Both the position numbers and the translations under genes were made by a program. Source: Paenibacillus qinlingensis (lineage in GTDB: Bacteria > Bacillota > Bacilli > Paenibacillales > NBRC-103111). Taken from it: 64,000 nt of DNA. The stretch spans positions 1 to 64,000 of the forward strand of contig NZ_JABMKY010000003.1 in NCBI RefSeq assembly GCF_013204845.1, given 5' to 3'. Positions 37,591 through 47,649 of this stretch are shown here, one piece after another (position 1 is the stretch's first letter; each line of letters opens with the position of its first letter). The notes below the pieces were generated by a model that was not told the origin of the DNA, did no database searches, and was given only the letters and a program-made list of their open reading frames with translations.

Positions 37591-39621
37591 ATGGATTTAC
37601 ACCTAACGAAACATGGTGTTTGTCAGCTAAGTATTGAGATTTGCTATAACAGTGGCATCATGACGAACAATGCGGTGAGCTTGTTGATCGAAGAATGGCG
37701 AGACGAGTATCAAGTTAAGAACCTTTCATTGGGCACGGAATCCAGTGAAGGAAATCGAATTCGTATTCTCGAGCCGCAGGTATTAGAGGGGTATTGTGAA
37801 CAGACGTTTGTCATTTTTACAGTAATGAAAGACGGCTATTATCATATCAATCTATCTGGTGCAACTGAACAAGCTATCCTCTATGGCATATGTGAAATTC
37901 TTGATCAAACATACGTTCTTAATGGTGAAGTGCGGCTTCCCCGATTAAATATGACCTCTTCACCTGATATTAAAAAAAGAGGCGTAGAGCGACATTGGGG
38001 TCCCTCGATGACATCGATGGCAAACCTGGAAGAGAACCTCAACCTAATTAAACTTTTGTCCAGGAAACGAGTTAATCATCTGATGTGGATCGATAGCTGG
38101 ATTAGCATGAGCTGGTATCAATTCCTTGATTTTCGATATTTCCCTCGATTGAGAAGAGAGGATGCGGAGGGCAAGATCAAGCTTGCCAAGGAATGTCTGC
38201 GTACTATCATTAATGAAGCGAAAAATTGGGGTATGGATTTTTACCTATCCTGCACCGAGTTTAATATCCCTGAAGATCTGCTTAAAGTACACCCGGACAT
38301 GTTTTATCGCAATCCCGATACGGGTCTATGTGTGCTGCGATTAGATAGCGAGGATACTTGGCTATTCTACAAATCCAAAATCAAAGAGGTTATGGTGGAC
38401 TTCCCAGCCCTTTCTGGTATTGAACTGTGGACAGGAGAGGCCATGGAAATCTGGCAATGTTATCGTCCTGAGTCAGATACAAGATCAATTGGGAAGCTTT
38501 TCCTCGAGATGTATGAGAAAGGCCTTGAGGCCATGGATGAAGCAGGCAGAAGTGATGCGAGGATTATTTGTTCTAGCTTTACCCATCATCCTGATTGTGA
38601 GAAAGTGTATGAAGATATTCTAGGTAAATTACCTGAACGCTGTGATTCTCGAAGTAAAATGCAGGTTGAGGATTTCTATCGGTTTCATTCACCAGCGACA
38701 CTCCCAGGCAGACTTTCTCCGGGCAGAGAATGGGTAGAGTTCGATCTCGGAGGCGAGTACAGGGGCGATTGGGCTGGCTGGATTACTTGTGCGCTGCAAT
38801 TCATACCAGATCGGATGAGGCATTACTACGATAAGGGAATCAGCGGCTTCATGTGCAGGATACGGGGATATGCCCTAGGACCAAACACCACATTTATCGG
38901 GGATTATGACGTATTGAAAGGCGTACAGTCGATTAAATATGATGTGTATTTCAAAACCTGTTGGGATATGAATATCCAAATCGCCGACGTATGGCGAATG
39001 TGCAAGAGAAAGGGATTTCCTGATCCCATGCTGACATTCTTCCAATTGTCGGAGAAAGTCGCGGAACTAGCCCATTATGCCAATGAATCTGTCGTGAATA
39101 ATTTCCATTCCTCCTTTATTGGCTCTATAGAAAGATATGAGTGGCAGTTGGCTTACATGGATCATCCTTATAATACAGCGGGTCAGGAACGCAAATGGAT
39201 TTTAGAGCCTACGGAAGAAAATCTAACCATTATTCTTGCTGAGAAAGAACAGGCACTTATCCATAGTTTGAAAATGAGTGAAATCTTAGAACAATGTAAA
39301 CGTGAGCTTGTTGAAGAGGACTATGCGACGTTAAGGACTTGTCTAGATTTTCAGATACAAGTAGTTAAGGTCTTCAAAGTGCACACGGAGATGTTCTTCA
39401 GGTATAGAATGTTAATGATGACGAAGATTGAAAATAGGCATGCGCTTTTGATGGAAAGCATGAAAAGGTGTGAGAAGGAAGTCACACTGCTTCAGGCTTA
39501 TGATCAGGTACAGGCTAAACATGCTTATGCGTTGATTAGCGATATCAAATGGCGGCTAAGCAGTGATATGAATGGCCAGTATTATCATCTGCTAGGGTAT
39601 CATGGGGTTTGTAAGGTATAA
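37591..39621 (+). CDS. Alpha-glucuronidase-like glycoside hydrolase, family unclear
   Basis: A 676-residue cytoplasmic protein. The layout is that of GH67/GH115/GH20-type enzymes: an N-terminal alpha/beta domain with GATEQAILYGICEILDQTYV, then a barrel opening with KKRGVERHWGPSMTSMANL, and a helical C-terminal domain rich in Tyr, His and Trp. Barrel acidic residues sit in YLSCTEFNIPEDL and GIELWTGEAMEIW. I do not recognise the exact family and cannot assign catalytic residues with confidence. It is the last gene of the transporter operon, 27 bp after the kinase, with GAAAGGAGA before the ATG, so it probably acts on the imported oligosaccharide. Confidence 0.7.
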   Translation: MDLHLTKHGVCQLSIEICYNSGIMTNNAVSLLIEEWRDEYQVKNLSLGTESSEGNRIRILEPQVLEGYCEQTFVIFTVMKDGYYHINLSGATEQAILYGICEILDQTYVLNGEVRLPRLNMTSSPDIKKRGVERHWGPSMTSMANLEENLNLIKLLSRKRVNHLMWIDSWISMSWYQFLDFRYFPRLRREDAEGKIKLAKECLRTIINEAKNWGMDFYLSCTEFNIPEDLLKVHPDMFYRNPDTGLCVLRLDSEDTWLFYKSKIKEVMVDFPALSGIELWTGEAMEIWQCYRPESDTRSIGKLFLEMYEKGLEAMDEAGRSDARIICSSFTHHPDCEKVYEDILGKLPERCDSRSKMQVEDFYRFHSPATLPGRLSPGREWVEFDLGGEYRGDWAGWITCALQFIPDRMRHYYDKGISGFMCRIRGYALGPNTTFIGDYDVLKGVQSIKYDVYFKTCWDMNIQIADVWRMCKRKGFPDPMLTFFQLSEKVAELAHYANESVVNNFHSSFIGSIERYEWQLAYMDHPYNTAGQERKWILEPTEENLTIILAEKEQALIHSLKMSEILEQCKRELVEEDYATLRTCLDFQIQVVKVFKVHTEMFFRYRMLMMTKIENRHALLMESMKRCEKEVTLLQAYDQVQAKHAYALISDIKWRLSSDMNGQYYHLLGYHGVCKV

Positions 39622-39637
39622 CGGGGAGAGAATTGGG

Positions 39638-39665
39638 AGGAGTTGCTTCGGCAGCTCCTTTTTTT
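39638..39665 (+). terminator. Intrinsic terminator of the transporter operon
   Basis: AGGAGTTGC pairs with GCAGCTCCT (one G-T) around a TTCG tetraloop, followed by seven T. A frame opening at 39633 would begin inside this terminator, which supports the later GTG start for the next gene. Confidence 0.9.
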
Positions 39666-39779
39666 GGCTATTCATGTATTGTATCGATTGGAATAATTTC
39701 CTTTTATTTGCATAAATTACACGCAATCAACAAACAATTGAATACAATTGGAATTTGGAATATCAAGAGGAGGATTATC

Positions 39780-40640
39780 GTGTTAGATTGGGTTGAAATT
39801 GTATTACGTACATTTTTATCAATTGTGGTGCTTTTCCTGATGACGAAGCTGTTGGGTAAAAGGCAAGTGACCCAGCTTTCCTTCTTCGAGTACATAACCG
39901 GAATTTCCATTGGTAATCTCGCGGCGTATATATCGTTGGACACGGATACGAAATGGTATCTAGGATTGGTTGCTATTGGGGTATGGGTATTGTGTACATT
40001 AGGCATAGAATTTCTGCAGCTGAAAAGTAAAAAAAGCCGAGATTTCATTGATAGCAAAGGGACAATCCTCATTAGAGATGGTAAAGTCATGGAAGATAAT
40101 TTAAAGAAAGAACGCCTAACCTCTGATGAACTAATGGAGCAACTGCGCAAAAGATCGGTATTTAAAGTGGCTGATGTGGAATTTGCCATAATGGAACCAA
40201 GTGGTGAAATTAATGTTCTCTTAACACGCGAGAATCAACCGCTGACGCCCAAACATTTAGGCATAAAGGTTGCGCCTGAGAAGGAGCCGCAGGCAGTGAT
40301 CATGGATGGTGTAATCATGGATGAACCTTTGGCTACCCTAGGTTTTAGCCGGGCATGGTTGAATTCAGAGTTAGTTAAAATAGGTGTCACGGTCGAAAAT
40401 GTATTTCTAGGTCAAGTGGATTCTTATGGCCAATTGTTTGTGGACTTGTATGATGATAAGATCACCGTACCTGTGCCACAGGAAAAAGCATCGCTATTTG
40501 CAACGTTAAAAAAATGCGAAGGCGATTTAATGTTGTATGGATTGTCCACCAATAATAAAAAGGCCAAAGGGATGTACGAGCAATGCTCGAAGCAAATGGA
40601 GGATATCCTTGCACAATTGGAACCGATACTTAAGCGTTGA
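39780..40640 (+). CDS. YetF/DUF421-family membrane protein
   Basis: About 286 residues from the GTG at 39780 (GAGGAGG 5-6 nt upstream). Three N-terminal membrane segments (VEIVLRTFLSIVVLFLMTKL, then LLGKRQVTQLSFFEYITGIS and WYLGLVAIGVWVLCTLGIEF) are followed by the cytoplasmic YetF domain: KGTILIRDGKVMEDNLKKER, then LTSDELMEQLRKRSVF. The role of the family is poorly known; some members are linked to spore or envelope functions. It has no evident link to its sugar or histidine neighbours. Confidence 0.9.
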   Translation: MLDWVEIVLRTFLSIVVLFLMTKLLGKRQVTQLSFFEYITGISIGNLAAYISLDTDTKWYLGLVAIGVWVLCTLGIEFLQLKSKKSRDFIDSKGTILIRDGKVMEDNLKKERLTSDELMEQLRKRSVFKVADVEFAIMEPSGEINVLLTRENQPLTPKHLGIKVAPEKEPQAVIMDGVIMDEPLATLGFSRAWLNSELVKIGVTVENVFLGQVDSYGQLFVDLYDDKITVPVPQEKASLFATLKKCEGDLMLYGLSTNNKKAKGMYEQCSKQMEDILAQLEPILKR

Positions 40641-40699
40641 TGCATAGTTCGACAAGACACGCGGCAACAACCCCGGCAACAACTAGGCTTTCAGCCATC

Positions 40700-40728
40700 T
40701 TGACAGTTCGCGAACTCGCGTGTGAAAA
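40700..40728 (+). promoter_or_regulatory. Candidate hut promoter with palindromic operator
   Basis: TTGACA at 40700-40705 is a perfect -35. Seventeen nt later TGAAAA (40723-40728) or the register one base on, GAAAAT, is a weak -10 preceded by TG. The spacer contains the 12-bp palindrome AGTTCGCGAACT (40705-40716), a fitting repressor or activator site. Confidence 0.5.
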
Positions 40729-40730
40729 TT

Positions 40731-40885
40731 AGACTAGGTAAGATAAGGAAAACAAAATAATGATAAAGTGGTGATCGCGATGAAGGATCGGCTGGAGCTT
40801 GATACCGGACAATCGCATACAACCCTCTTTTTTGAAAAAAGGGACCGTATGGAAGCTAACAACTTCCGTACGGTCCCTTTCTTTT
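40731..40885 (+). terminator. hut leader with strong intrinsic terminator (attenuator candidate)
   Basis: Four NAG triplets with AG at 40731, 40736, 40741 and 40746 stand at an exact 5-nt period. The terminator stem 40841-40855 / 40863-40877 (GGGACCGTATGGAAG / CTTCCGTACGGTCCC) is 15 bp with one G-T pair and a 7-nt loop, followed by TTTCTTTT. It ends 34 bp before hutH and about 200 bp after the yetF-like gene, so it more likely controls read-through into hut than ends yetF. A 36-codon frame (ATG 40780 to stop 40888) runs through the stem, with a weak ribosome site. Confidence 0.6.
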
Positions 40886-40918
40886 GGTAAAGCGAGAAAG
40901 GAAGGAGTCTGAGTTGAC

Positions 40919-42487
40919 ATGGCGATGGTATACAAACAGCAGGAAAATGACTTAGAAGCGACTCCGGTTGTAATAGACGGAGTGCAATTGATACCAGAGT
41001 TAGTAGCGTCGGTTGTTTATGATCATGTACCGGTCGAACTAGATAAACAGGCATTGTGGCGTGTAGTGGCGTGCCGCAAAATGGTGGAAGAACTGCTCGC
41101 AACAGGTCAAGTGGTTTACGGGGTCACGACGGGCTTCGGTAAATTCAGCGACGTGACGATTTCACCGCAAGACGCGGTCCAGCTGCAGGTTAACCTGATC
41201 CGCAGCCATGCCTGCGCAGTTGGCAGACCGCTGCCGGAACCGACGGTACGCGGTTTGATGCTGCTGCGAGCAAACGCGCTGGCCAAAGGACATTCCGGCA
41301 TTCGTCCGGAAACGCTGCGGCTGTTGATCGACTGCATTAACCGTGGCGTACATCCCGTCGTGCCGGAACAAGGCTCGCTTGGTGCTAGCGGGGATTTGGC
41401 TCCACTGTCACATTTGGCACTGGTTCTGATGGGCGAGGGGGAGGCATTTTACCAAGGTGAACGACTGTCGGGTGAGAAAGCACTCGCAAAAGCAGGGCTC
41501 AAACCGATCAGCTTACAGGCAAAAGAGGGGCTAGCACTTATAAACGGCACACAGATCATGACATCCATTGGTACGCTGACGCTTATCAAATCACAACGAC
41601 TTGCGAAAATCGCGGATGTGATCGCCTCATTGACGGTTGAATGTTTGCGCGGTATCCCGGATGCTTTTGCGGAAGAGGTGCATCAGGTACGCCCGTATCC
41701 CGAGCAAATCGGCGTTGCAAAGAACTTATGCACTTTGCTGAAAGGCAGCAAGTTGACCACACGCCAAGGCGAGCTTCGCGTACAGGATGCTTACTCGCTG
41801 CGCTGTCTGCCGCAAGTACATGGAGCGACACGCCAAGTTCTTGCCTATGTCCAGGATAAGATTGTGATAGAAATGAATTCAGCGACCGATAATCCGTTGT
41901 TATTCGTGGAAAAAGGACTCGTTATTTCCAGCGGTAATTTTCATGGGCAGCCGATCGCATTCGCTATGGATTTCCTGAAAATAGGTATGAGCGAGCTTGC
42001 CAATATTTCGGAACGCCGTACTGAGCGGCTAGTCAATCCAGCGCTGTCTGGGGGACTTCCTGCTTTTTTGAGCCATCAACCAGGGGTGAGTTCCGGCATG
42101 ATGATCGCGCAATATGTAAGTGCATCTATCGTTTCGGAAAATAAAGTGCTCGCCCACCCATCAAGCGTGGACTCGATTCCCTCTTCAGCGAACCAAGAAG
42201 ATCATGTGTCGATGGGAACAACAGCAGCACGCCATGCCGCGCAGGTCATCGACAACGTGTCCAAGGTGCTGGCAATCGAATTGATTTGTGCAGCGGAAGC
42301 AGCTGAATTCGTGGGAGCTGAGGGGCTTGCACCAGCGACTCGTGTTCTGTACGACAAGCTGCGGGTGCTCGTTCCCCCCGTTGTGGAGGACAGATCAACT
42401 TCCCGTGATATTGAAAACGTGGCGACGGCTTTGCTGGATGGCGAGTGGCTGCAAGCGGTTGAGGCTGCGAGTGGCAAGTTATTTTAA
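40919..42487 (+). CDS. hutH: Histidine ammonia-lyase
   Basis: A 522-residue enzyme that converts L-histidine to urocanate and ammonia, the first step of histidine breakdown. The motif [14 protein letters not shown] contains Ala156-Ser157-Gly158, which cyclise to the MIO cofactor. [14 protein letters not shown] carries the active-site Tyr, and [20 protein letters not shown] is the second family signature. The ATG at 40919 is 11 nt after AAGGAGT, slightly long but the best available. The N-terminus is about 12 residues longer than typical. It is the first gene of hutHUIG, 34 bp after a strong leader terminator. Confidence 0.97.
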   Translation: MAMVYKQQENDLEATPVVIDGVQLIPELVASVVYDHVPVELDKQALWRVVACRKMVEELLATGQVVYGVTTGFGKFSDVTISPQDAVQLQVNLIRSHACAVGRPLPEPTVRGLMLLRANALAKGHSGIRPETLRLLIDCINRGVHPVVPEQGSLGASGDLAPLSHLALVLMGEGEAFYQGERLSGEKALAKAGLKPISLQAKEGLALINGTQIMTSIGTLTLIKSQRLAKIADVIASLTVECLRGIPDAFAEEVHQVRPYPEQIGVAKNLCTLLKGSKLTTRQGELRVQDAYSLRCLPQVHGATRQVLAYVQDKIVIEMNSATDNPLLFVEKGLVISSGNFHGQPIAFAMDFLKIGMSELANISERRTERLVNPALSGGLPAFLSHQPGVSSGMMIAQYVSASIVSENKVLAHPSSVDSIPSSANQEDHVSMGTTAARHAAQVIDNVSKVLAIELICAAEAAEFVGAEGLAPATRVLYDKLRVLVPPVVEDRSTSRDIENVATALLDGEWLQAVEAASGKLF

Positions 42488-42504
42488 CATGAGAGGAGAT
42501 TGCT

Positions 42505-44181
42505 ATGATGAATTCCAATCCTCAAACAAGAGTAATTCGCGCCCCTCGCGGCACAGAGCTATCCTGCAAAGGCTGGGTACAGGAAGCTGCTATGCGCATG
42601 CTGATGAACAATCTTGACCCGGAAGTCGCAGAACGTCCGGAAGATCTTGTCGTGTACGGCGGTATTGGCAAAGCGGCTCGCAATTGGCCTTCTTTCGATG
42701 CAATCGTTCGCGAATTGCAGCGTCTGGAAAGCGATGAAACGCTGCTGATCCAATCCGGTAAACCGGTTGGCGTTTTCAAAACCCATGAACGTGCGCCGCG
42801 TGTACTGCTGTCCAACTCAGTTCTCGTGCCTAAATGGGCGAATTGGGAGCATTTTCGTGAGTTGGAGCAAAAGGGTCTGATGATGTACGGACAAATGACC
42901 GCGGGCAGCTGGATTTACATCGGAACGCAGGGAATTCTACAAGGTACGTATGAAACCTTTGCCGAAGCGGCTCGCCAACATACAGGGGGTTCGCTCAAAG
43001 GTACGTTGACGTTGACCGCCGGTCTTGGCGGGATGGGTGGTGCCCAGCCGTTAGCTGTCACCATGAATGAAGGGGTCGTCATTGCAGTTGAAGTTGACCG
43101 AACACGGATTGAGCGCCGAATCCAAACCCGGTACTGTGATGTGCTAGCGGAAACGCTGGATGAAGCATTGCTGCTGGCAAGTAAAGCCATGGAAGAGAAC
43201 AAGGCGCTAGCCATTGGTCTGCTGGGTAACGCAGCAGAGATATTTCCCGAATTCGTGCGTCGCGGCATCAAGCCGCATTTCGTCACGGACCAAACATCGG
43301 CTCATGATCCGCTGATCGGCTATATCCCGGTTGGCTTTACGATGGTCGAAGCAGCGCTGCTTCGCGAGACGGATCCTGTGCAATACGTGAAGTTTTCAAA
43401 AAGCAGCATAGCTATCCATGTGCAAGCCATGCTCGATCTGCAGCAAATGGGGGCCGTCGTATTTGATTACGGCAACAATATTCGTCAAGTCGCCTTCGAC
43501 CAAGGGGTGGCAAATGCTTTCGATTTCCCTGGCTTCGTTCCAGCCTATATTAGGCCGCTATTTTGCGAAGGCAAAGGACCTTTCCGCTGGGTCGCACTAT
43601 CCGGCGATCCAGCAGACATTCGCAAAACAGACGAACTTGTGGTGAAATTGTTCCCAGACAATGAACGCCTGCACCGTTGGATTACGATGGCAAGTGAGCG
43701 TGTCGCGTTCCAAGGTCTCCCGGCGCGAATTTGCTGGCTCGGCTATGGAGAGCGCGAAAAATTCGGTCTGGCATTGAACGAAATGGTAAGGAATGGGGAG
43801 TTGAAGGCACCGATTGTGATCGGCCGCGATCATTTAGATTGTGGCTCCGTAGCATCGCCTAACCGTGAAACGGAAGCGATGAAAGACGGTTCCGATGCCG
43901 TTGGCGACTGGGCCATTCTGAATGCACTGATCAACACATCAGCAGGCGCATCTTGGGTTTCTATCCATCATGGCGGTGGCGTAGGAATGGGCTACTCGCT
44001 GCACGCAGGGATGGTTGTGGTTGCGGATGGCACGGATTCAGCAGATGAGCGTCTCCGAAGTGTGCTTACCTCTGACCCCGGTATGGGGGTAATCCGCCAT
44101 GTGGATGCGGGCTACGACGAGGCCATTGAAACGGCGGAGAAGCACGGTATTCGCATACCGATACGTGAACAGGGACATTGA
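42505..44181 (+). CDS. hutU: Urocanate hydratase
   Basis: A 558-residue NAD+-dependent enzyme that hydrates urocanate to imidazolonepropionate. Family features: [20 protein letters not shown], the glycine-rich [16 protein letters not shown], the NAD contact [15 protein letters not shown], and the C-terminal [18 protein letters not shown] near the active-site region. AGAGGAG precedes the ATG by 8 nt; the gap from hutH is 17 bp. Normal length. Confidence 0.97.
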   Translation: MMNSNPQTRVIRAPRGTELSCKGWVQEAAMRMLMNNLDPEVAERPEDLVVYGGIGKAARNWPSFDAIVRELQRLESDETLLIQSGKPVGVFKTHERAPRVLLSNSVLVPKWANWEHFRELEQKGLMMYGQMTAGSWIYIGTQGILQGTYETFAEAARQHTGGSLKGTLTLTAGLGGMGGAQPLAVTMNEGVVIAVEVDRTRIERRIQTRYCDVLAETLDEALLLASKAMEENKALAIGLLGNAAEIFPEFVRRGIKPHFVTDQTSAHDPLIGYIPVGFTMVEAALLRETDPVQYVKFSKSSIAIHVQAMLDLQQMGAVVFDYGNNIRQVAFDQGVANAFDFPGFVPAYIRPLFCEGKGPFRWVALSGDPADIRKTDELVVKLFPDNERLHRWITMASERVAFQGLPARICWLGYGEREKFGLALNEMVRNGELKAPIVIGRDHLDCGSVASPNRETEAMKDGSDAVGDWAILNALINTSAGASWVSIHHGGGVGMGYSLHAGMVVVADGTDSADERLRSVLTSDPGMGVIRHVDAGYDEAIETAEKHGIRIPIREQGH

Positions 44182-44196
44182 AGGAGGAGTGAGGAG

Positions 44197-45510
44197 ATGG
44201 AACGGATTGATTTGCTTGTTACTGGGATTGGACGTTTGGTTACTCCACCTGGGAATGTTCCTCGCTGCGGGCAACAAATGAGGGAAGTTCATGAGATTAT
44301 GGATGCAATGGTAGCTATTCGCGCTGGGAAGATCGTCGCGTTTGGCACAGCTCAAGATGTCATTAGCCTCCTAGCAAACGTAGAAATTGTAGAGACCATT
44401 GACGTTGGCGGACGCCTGGTCACACCTGGGCTGATCGATCCGCACACCCATCTCGTTCATGGCGGTTCGCGTGAGCATGAGCTGGTGATGAAGCGGTCAG
44501 GCGTTTCGTACTTGGACATTTTGGCGCAGGGTGGAGGCATACTTAATACGGTGCAAAGTACACGCGCAGCCAGTGAGCAGGAACTCTATGATAAGGCGCG
44601 TGGGAGTTTAAACGGAATGCTGTTGAACGGTGTGACGACGGTTGAGGCGAAAAGCGGCTACGGTCTTTCACTAGAAGCTGAGTTGAAGCAATTACGTGTG
44701 GCGAAACGTTTAAACGAAACCCATCCGCTCGATATTGTCTCAACGTTTATGGGGGCACATGCGGTGCCCCTGGCGTATAAAGGGCGTGCCGAGGCATACG
44801 TAGATCTCATCGTTAATGAGCTGATTCCCAAGGTGGCCGAAGAGGGGCTTGCGGAATTTTGCGACGTGTTTTGTGAGCAGGGGGTATTTTCTATCGAACA
44901 ATCACGTCGGATTCTGTTGAAAGGCATGGCGTGTGGTTTGATTTCGAAAATCCATGCGGATGAGATCGAACCTCTTGGCGGAGCGGAATTGGCGGGCGAA
45001 ATCGGTGCGATATCCGCTGAACATTTGCTCGCTGCAACGGATAAAGGCTTGGCTGCAATGGCGGAACACGGCGTGATTCCGGTGCTCTTGCCAGGCACTT
45101 CGTTCAACCTCGGATTGGCCAAACATGCGCGTGCACGCGCTATGATCGACACGTATGCACTGCCGGTGGCACTCGCAACAGACTATAATCCGGGCTCCTG
45201 TCCGACCGAGTCAATCCAGCTCATCATGATGCTGGCGTCGCTGAATTTGAAGATGACGCCGGAGGAGATTCTGACTGCTTGTACGATCAACGCGGCGAAT
45301 GCGCTGGGACGAGGAGGCGAAATCGGTTCGATCGCGGTGGGGAAGCGTGCGGATTTAGCGATATTTGACGCTCCGAATCTCGCGTATCTGCCGTACCATT
45401 TCGGGATTAACCACACATTTGCAGTTATTAAAAATGGGAATGTGATCGTATGGAACCGTGCCCTTGTGACAGATGAAGCATGCAAGAAGGAGGGGCACGA
45501 TGAGCCATGA
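44197..45510 (+). CDS. hutI: Imidazolonepropionase
   Basis: A 437-residue amidohydrolase-fold enzyme that opens imidazolonepropionate to N-formimidoyl-glutamate. The metal site is visible as DPHTHLVHGGSREHE, with later His in TFMGAHAVP, ISKIHADEIEP and Asp in ALATDYNPGSCPTE. GAAGGAGGAG lies upstream of the ATG. Its last 11 bases overlap the start of hutG. Confidence 0.96.
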   Translation: MERIDLLVTGIGRLVTPPGNVPRCGQQMREVHEIMDAMVAIRAGKIVAFGTAQDVISLLANVEIVETIDVGGRLVTPGLIDPHTHLVHGGSREHELVMKRSGVSYLDILAQGGGILNTVQSTRAASEQELYDKARGSLNGMLLNGVTTVEAKSGYGLSLEAELKQLRVAKRLNETHPLDIVSTFMGAHAVPLAYKGRAEAYVDLIVNELIPKVAEEGLAEFCDVFCEQGVFSIEQSRRILLKGMACGLISKIHADEIEPLGGAELAGEIGAISAEHLLAATDKGLAAMAEHGVIPVLLPGTSFNLGLAKHARARAMIDTYALPVALATDYNPGSCPTESIQLIMMLASLNLKMTPEEILTACTINAANALGRGGEIGSIAVGKRADLAIFDAPNLAYLPYHFGINHTFAVIKNGNVIVWNRALVTDEACKKEGHDEP

Positions 45511-46468
45511 GATTCCCTTTCTAAAACCACCTGATCAAGCTGTATTCAGAGATCATCTGGAAACTAAGGTTGCCCATTGGATTCGCCAATGGGACGGTCA
45601 AGAGCTATTGCTTGCAGGGATCATCGGCATCCCGCTGTCGAAGTCGTCGATCTCGCACTCAGGCGCTTCGACGACGCCGGCAGCTGTGCGTGCCGCGTTC
45701 AAGTCGTTTACTACCTACTCGATGGAATATGGTGTTGATCTGCAAGACTTAGCTGTTCGCGACCTCGGCGATATCCACATGCATGTGACGGATATCGCGG
45801 AATGTCACCGCCGCATCGAGGCAAGCTTGCGTTCGCTTTACAAGGTTCAACGGGATTTGATTCCAATCATTTTCGGTGGCGATCATTCGACGAGCTGCCC
45901 GTCGATCAAAGCCTTCGTGGACCGCCATCCTGGCCAAAAGGTGGGTATTCTTCATTTTGATGCCCATCATGATGTTCGTAATTTTGAGGACGGTGGCGTG
46001 ACCAACGGTACGCCGTTCCGCGGCATCCTCGAATCAGGTGTGGTAGAGGGACATCACATCGTACAAATTGGTATCCGGGGTTTTATGAATGCCAAGCCGT
46101 ATCATGACTACGTGAAGAGCAAAGGCGTACATGTGTATACATCACGTGATATACGTAGGATGGGCATCGATGCTGTTCTCGACCAAGCGCTTCATCTTGT
46201 GGGGGCAGGCACGGATGTGCTGTATGTAAGTTTCGATGTGGATGTGATCGACCAAGCCTATGCACCGGGATGTCCGGCAATCGGTACAGGCGGGATGAAT
46301 CCGTGGGATGCGCTGGATGCCCTCTACCGACTAGGATCGCTGCCGCAGGTGCAGGGACTGGACTTTGTCTGCATCGATCCGACCGTTGATGTGCGCAATG
46401 TGACCTCGCGTCTAGCGGTACAGTTTATGCTCAGCTTCTTAGCAGGGGTCGCTGCCCGTCCGAAATGA
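45500..46468 (+). CDS. hutG: Formimidoylglutamase
   Basis: About 322 residues from the ATG at 45500, which has AAGGAGGGG 5-6 nt upstream; the in-frame ATG at 45473 is deep inside hutI. It is an arginase-family enzyme that hydrolyses N-formimidoyl-glutamate to glutamate and formamide. Mn2+ ligands are in GGDHSTSCPS, LHFDAHHDVRNF and SFDVDVIDQAYAPG. It is last in the hut operon. A histidine permease and a hutP-like regulator are not in the window. Confidence 0.93.
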   Translation: MSHEIPFLKPPDQAVFRDHLETKVAHWIRQWDGQELLLAGIIGIPLSKSSISHSGASTTPAAVRAAFKSFTTYSMEYGVDLQDLAVRDLGDIHMHVTDIAECHRRIEASLRSLYKVQRDLIPIIFGGDHSTSCPSIKAFVDRHPGQKVGILHFDAHHDVRNFEDGGVTNGTPFRGILESGVVEGHHIVQIGIRGFMNAKPYHDYVKSKGVHVYTSRDIRRMGIDAVLDQALHLVGAGTDVLYVSFDVDVIDQAYAPGCPAIGTGGMNPWDALDALYRLGSLPQVQGLDFVCIDPTVDVRNVTSRLAVQFMLSFLAGVAARPK

Positions 46469-46475
46469 AATTAAT

Positions 46476-46518
46476 ACGCCGCTAGTTCCCTATTGATGGA
46501 GCTGGCGGCGTTTGTTTT
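46476..46518 (+). terminator. Intrinsic terminator of the hut operon
   Basis: ACGCCGCTAGTTCC pairs with GGAGCTGGCGGCGT (two G-T pairs) around an 8-nt loop, followed by TTGTTTTT. Confidence 0.88.
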
Positions 46519-46573
46519 TGAAGAAGGAGCACAAAGGCTGAATAAGCTTGAGATGCCGCCTGCAAGAATTCGA

Positions 46574-46624
46574 ACATTATCGCGGGATTACTGTATATTT
46601 TCCGAAGAAAGCGCTTGCTATACT
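46574..46624 (+). promoter_or_regulatory. Second-family promoter with embedded cre, copy 1
   Basis: ACATTATCGCGGG, ACTGTATATTTTCC and then AGAAAGCGCTTGCT (cre, 13 of 14, 46606-46619) running into TATACT (46619-46624) as -10. Copy 2 at 58163 has the same spacing. Because the cre overlaps the core promoter, CcpA would block polymerase directly. Confidence 0.8.
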
Positions 46625-46674
46625 GAGATCAACCCGTTACGAAGCGATGAATTAAACGAAAAAGAGGTGGTCTC

Positions 46675-47649
46675 ATGGATAAGCAGATAACGGTTCAGCA
46701 GCGGGTGCCTGAGGTCGGAAGCAGGGCAAGGGGATCGAAGCTAAAGCTTAAAATCACACAGGTTTGGAGTTTTCGCGCATTTTATCTGATGCTCTTGCCA
46801 GGCGTGATCTTTTACATTGTGTTCAAATACATACCCATGTACGGAATCATCATAGCATTCAAAGATTTTCAAATGCTAGACGGCATCGTCGGGAGTCACT
46901 GGGCGGATCCCTGGTATAAACATTTTCAACAGTTTTTTGACTCCCCTTATTTTGGACAGCTGATGGTCAACACCCTATTGATCAGCGTATATAAGCTGGT
47001 TTTCGGGATTGCTCCACCCATTATCATGGCCCTGCTGCTCAATGAATGCAGGCTGCGCTGGTTCAAAACGATCGTACAAACAATGACCTATATGCCGCAT
47101 TTCTTATCGTGGGTTATTATCTATGGCATACTGAACACCCTTTTGTCACAAACCTCCGGTATCGTTAACCGTTGGCTCGTCGAAGGAGGCGGCCAATCAA
47201 TTGGATTCATGACTTCGATCGATCATTTTAGAACAATTCTGGTCGCTTCGGAAGTATGGAAAGATCTTGGTTGGGGGGCTATCATTTATCTGGCAGCGAT
47301 GGCCGCGATCGATCCAACCTTATATGAGGCAGTCCGCGTGGACGGTGGCAGTCGGCTTCGCATGATGTGGCATATTACACTGCCTGGCATTCGAAATGTT
47401 ATCGTGCTTTTGCTGATACTGAAGCTAGGGCATATCATGGATGCCGGATTCGATCAAATTTATATCCTTTATAACATTCAAGTCTATCAAGTAGCTGATA
47501 TTTTGGATACTTGGGTATTCCGTACAGGTCTTCAACAGCTCAACTTCAGTTTGGCTGCGGCTGTCGGCTTGTTTAAATCAATCATTGGCTTAGTACTTGT
47601 GCTTGGATCCAATCAATTATCGAAGAAGTGGGGGGAGAGCGCATGGTAA
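46675..47649 (+). CDS. Carbohydrate ABC transporter permease (LplB type)
   Basis: A 324-residue membrane protein. A charged N-terminus is followed by FYLMLLPGVIFYIVFKYIPM and the LplB signature YGIIIAFKDFQMLDG. The ATPase-contact loop is YEAVRVDGGSRLRMMWHITL. AAAGAGGTGG lies 5-6 nt before the ATG. It is the first gene of an eight-gene unit; no ATPase gene is present. Confidence 0.93.
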   Translation: MDKQITVQQRVPEVGSRARGSKLKLKITQVWSFRAFYLMLLPGVIFYIVFKYIPMYGIIIAFKDFQMLDGIVGSHWADPWYKHFQQFFDSPYFGQLMVNTLLISVYKLVFGIAPPIIMALLLNECRLRWFKTIVQTMTYMPHFLSWVIIYGILNTLLSQTSGIVNRWLVEGGGQSIGFMTSIDHFRTILVASEVWKDLGWGAIIYLAAMAAIDPTLYEAVRVDGGSRLRMMWHITLPGIRNVIVLLLILKLGHIMDAGFDQIYILYNIQVYQVADILDTWVFRTGLQQLNFSLAAAVGLFKSIIGLVLVLGSNQLSKKWGESAW

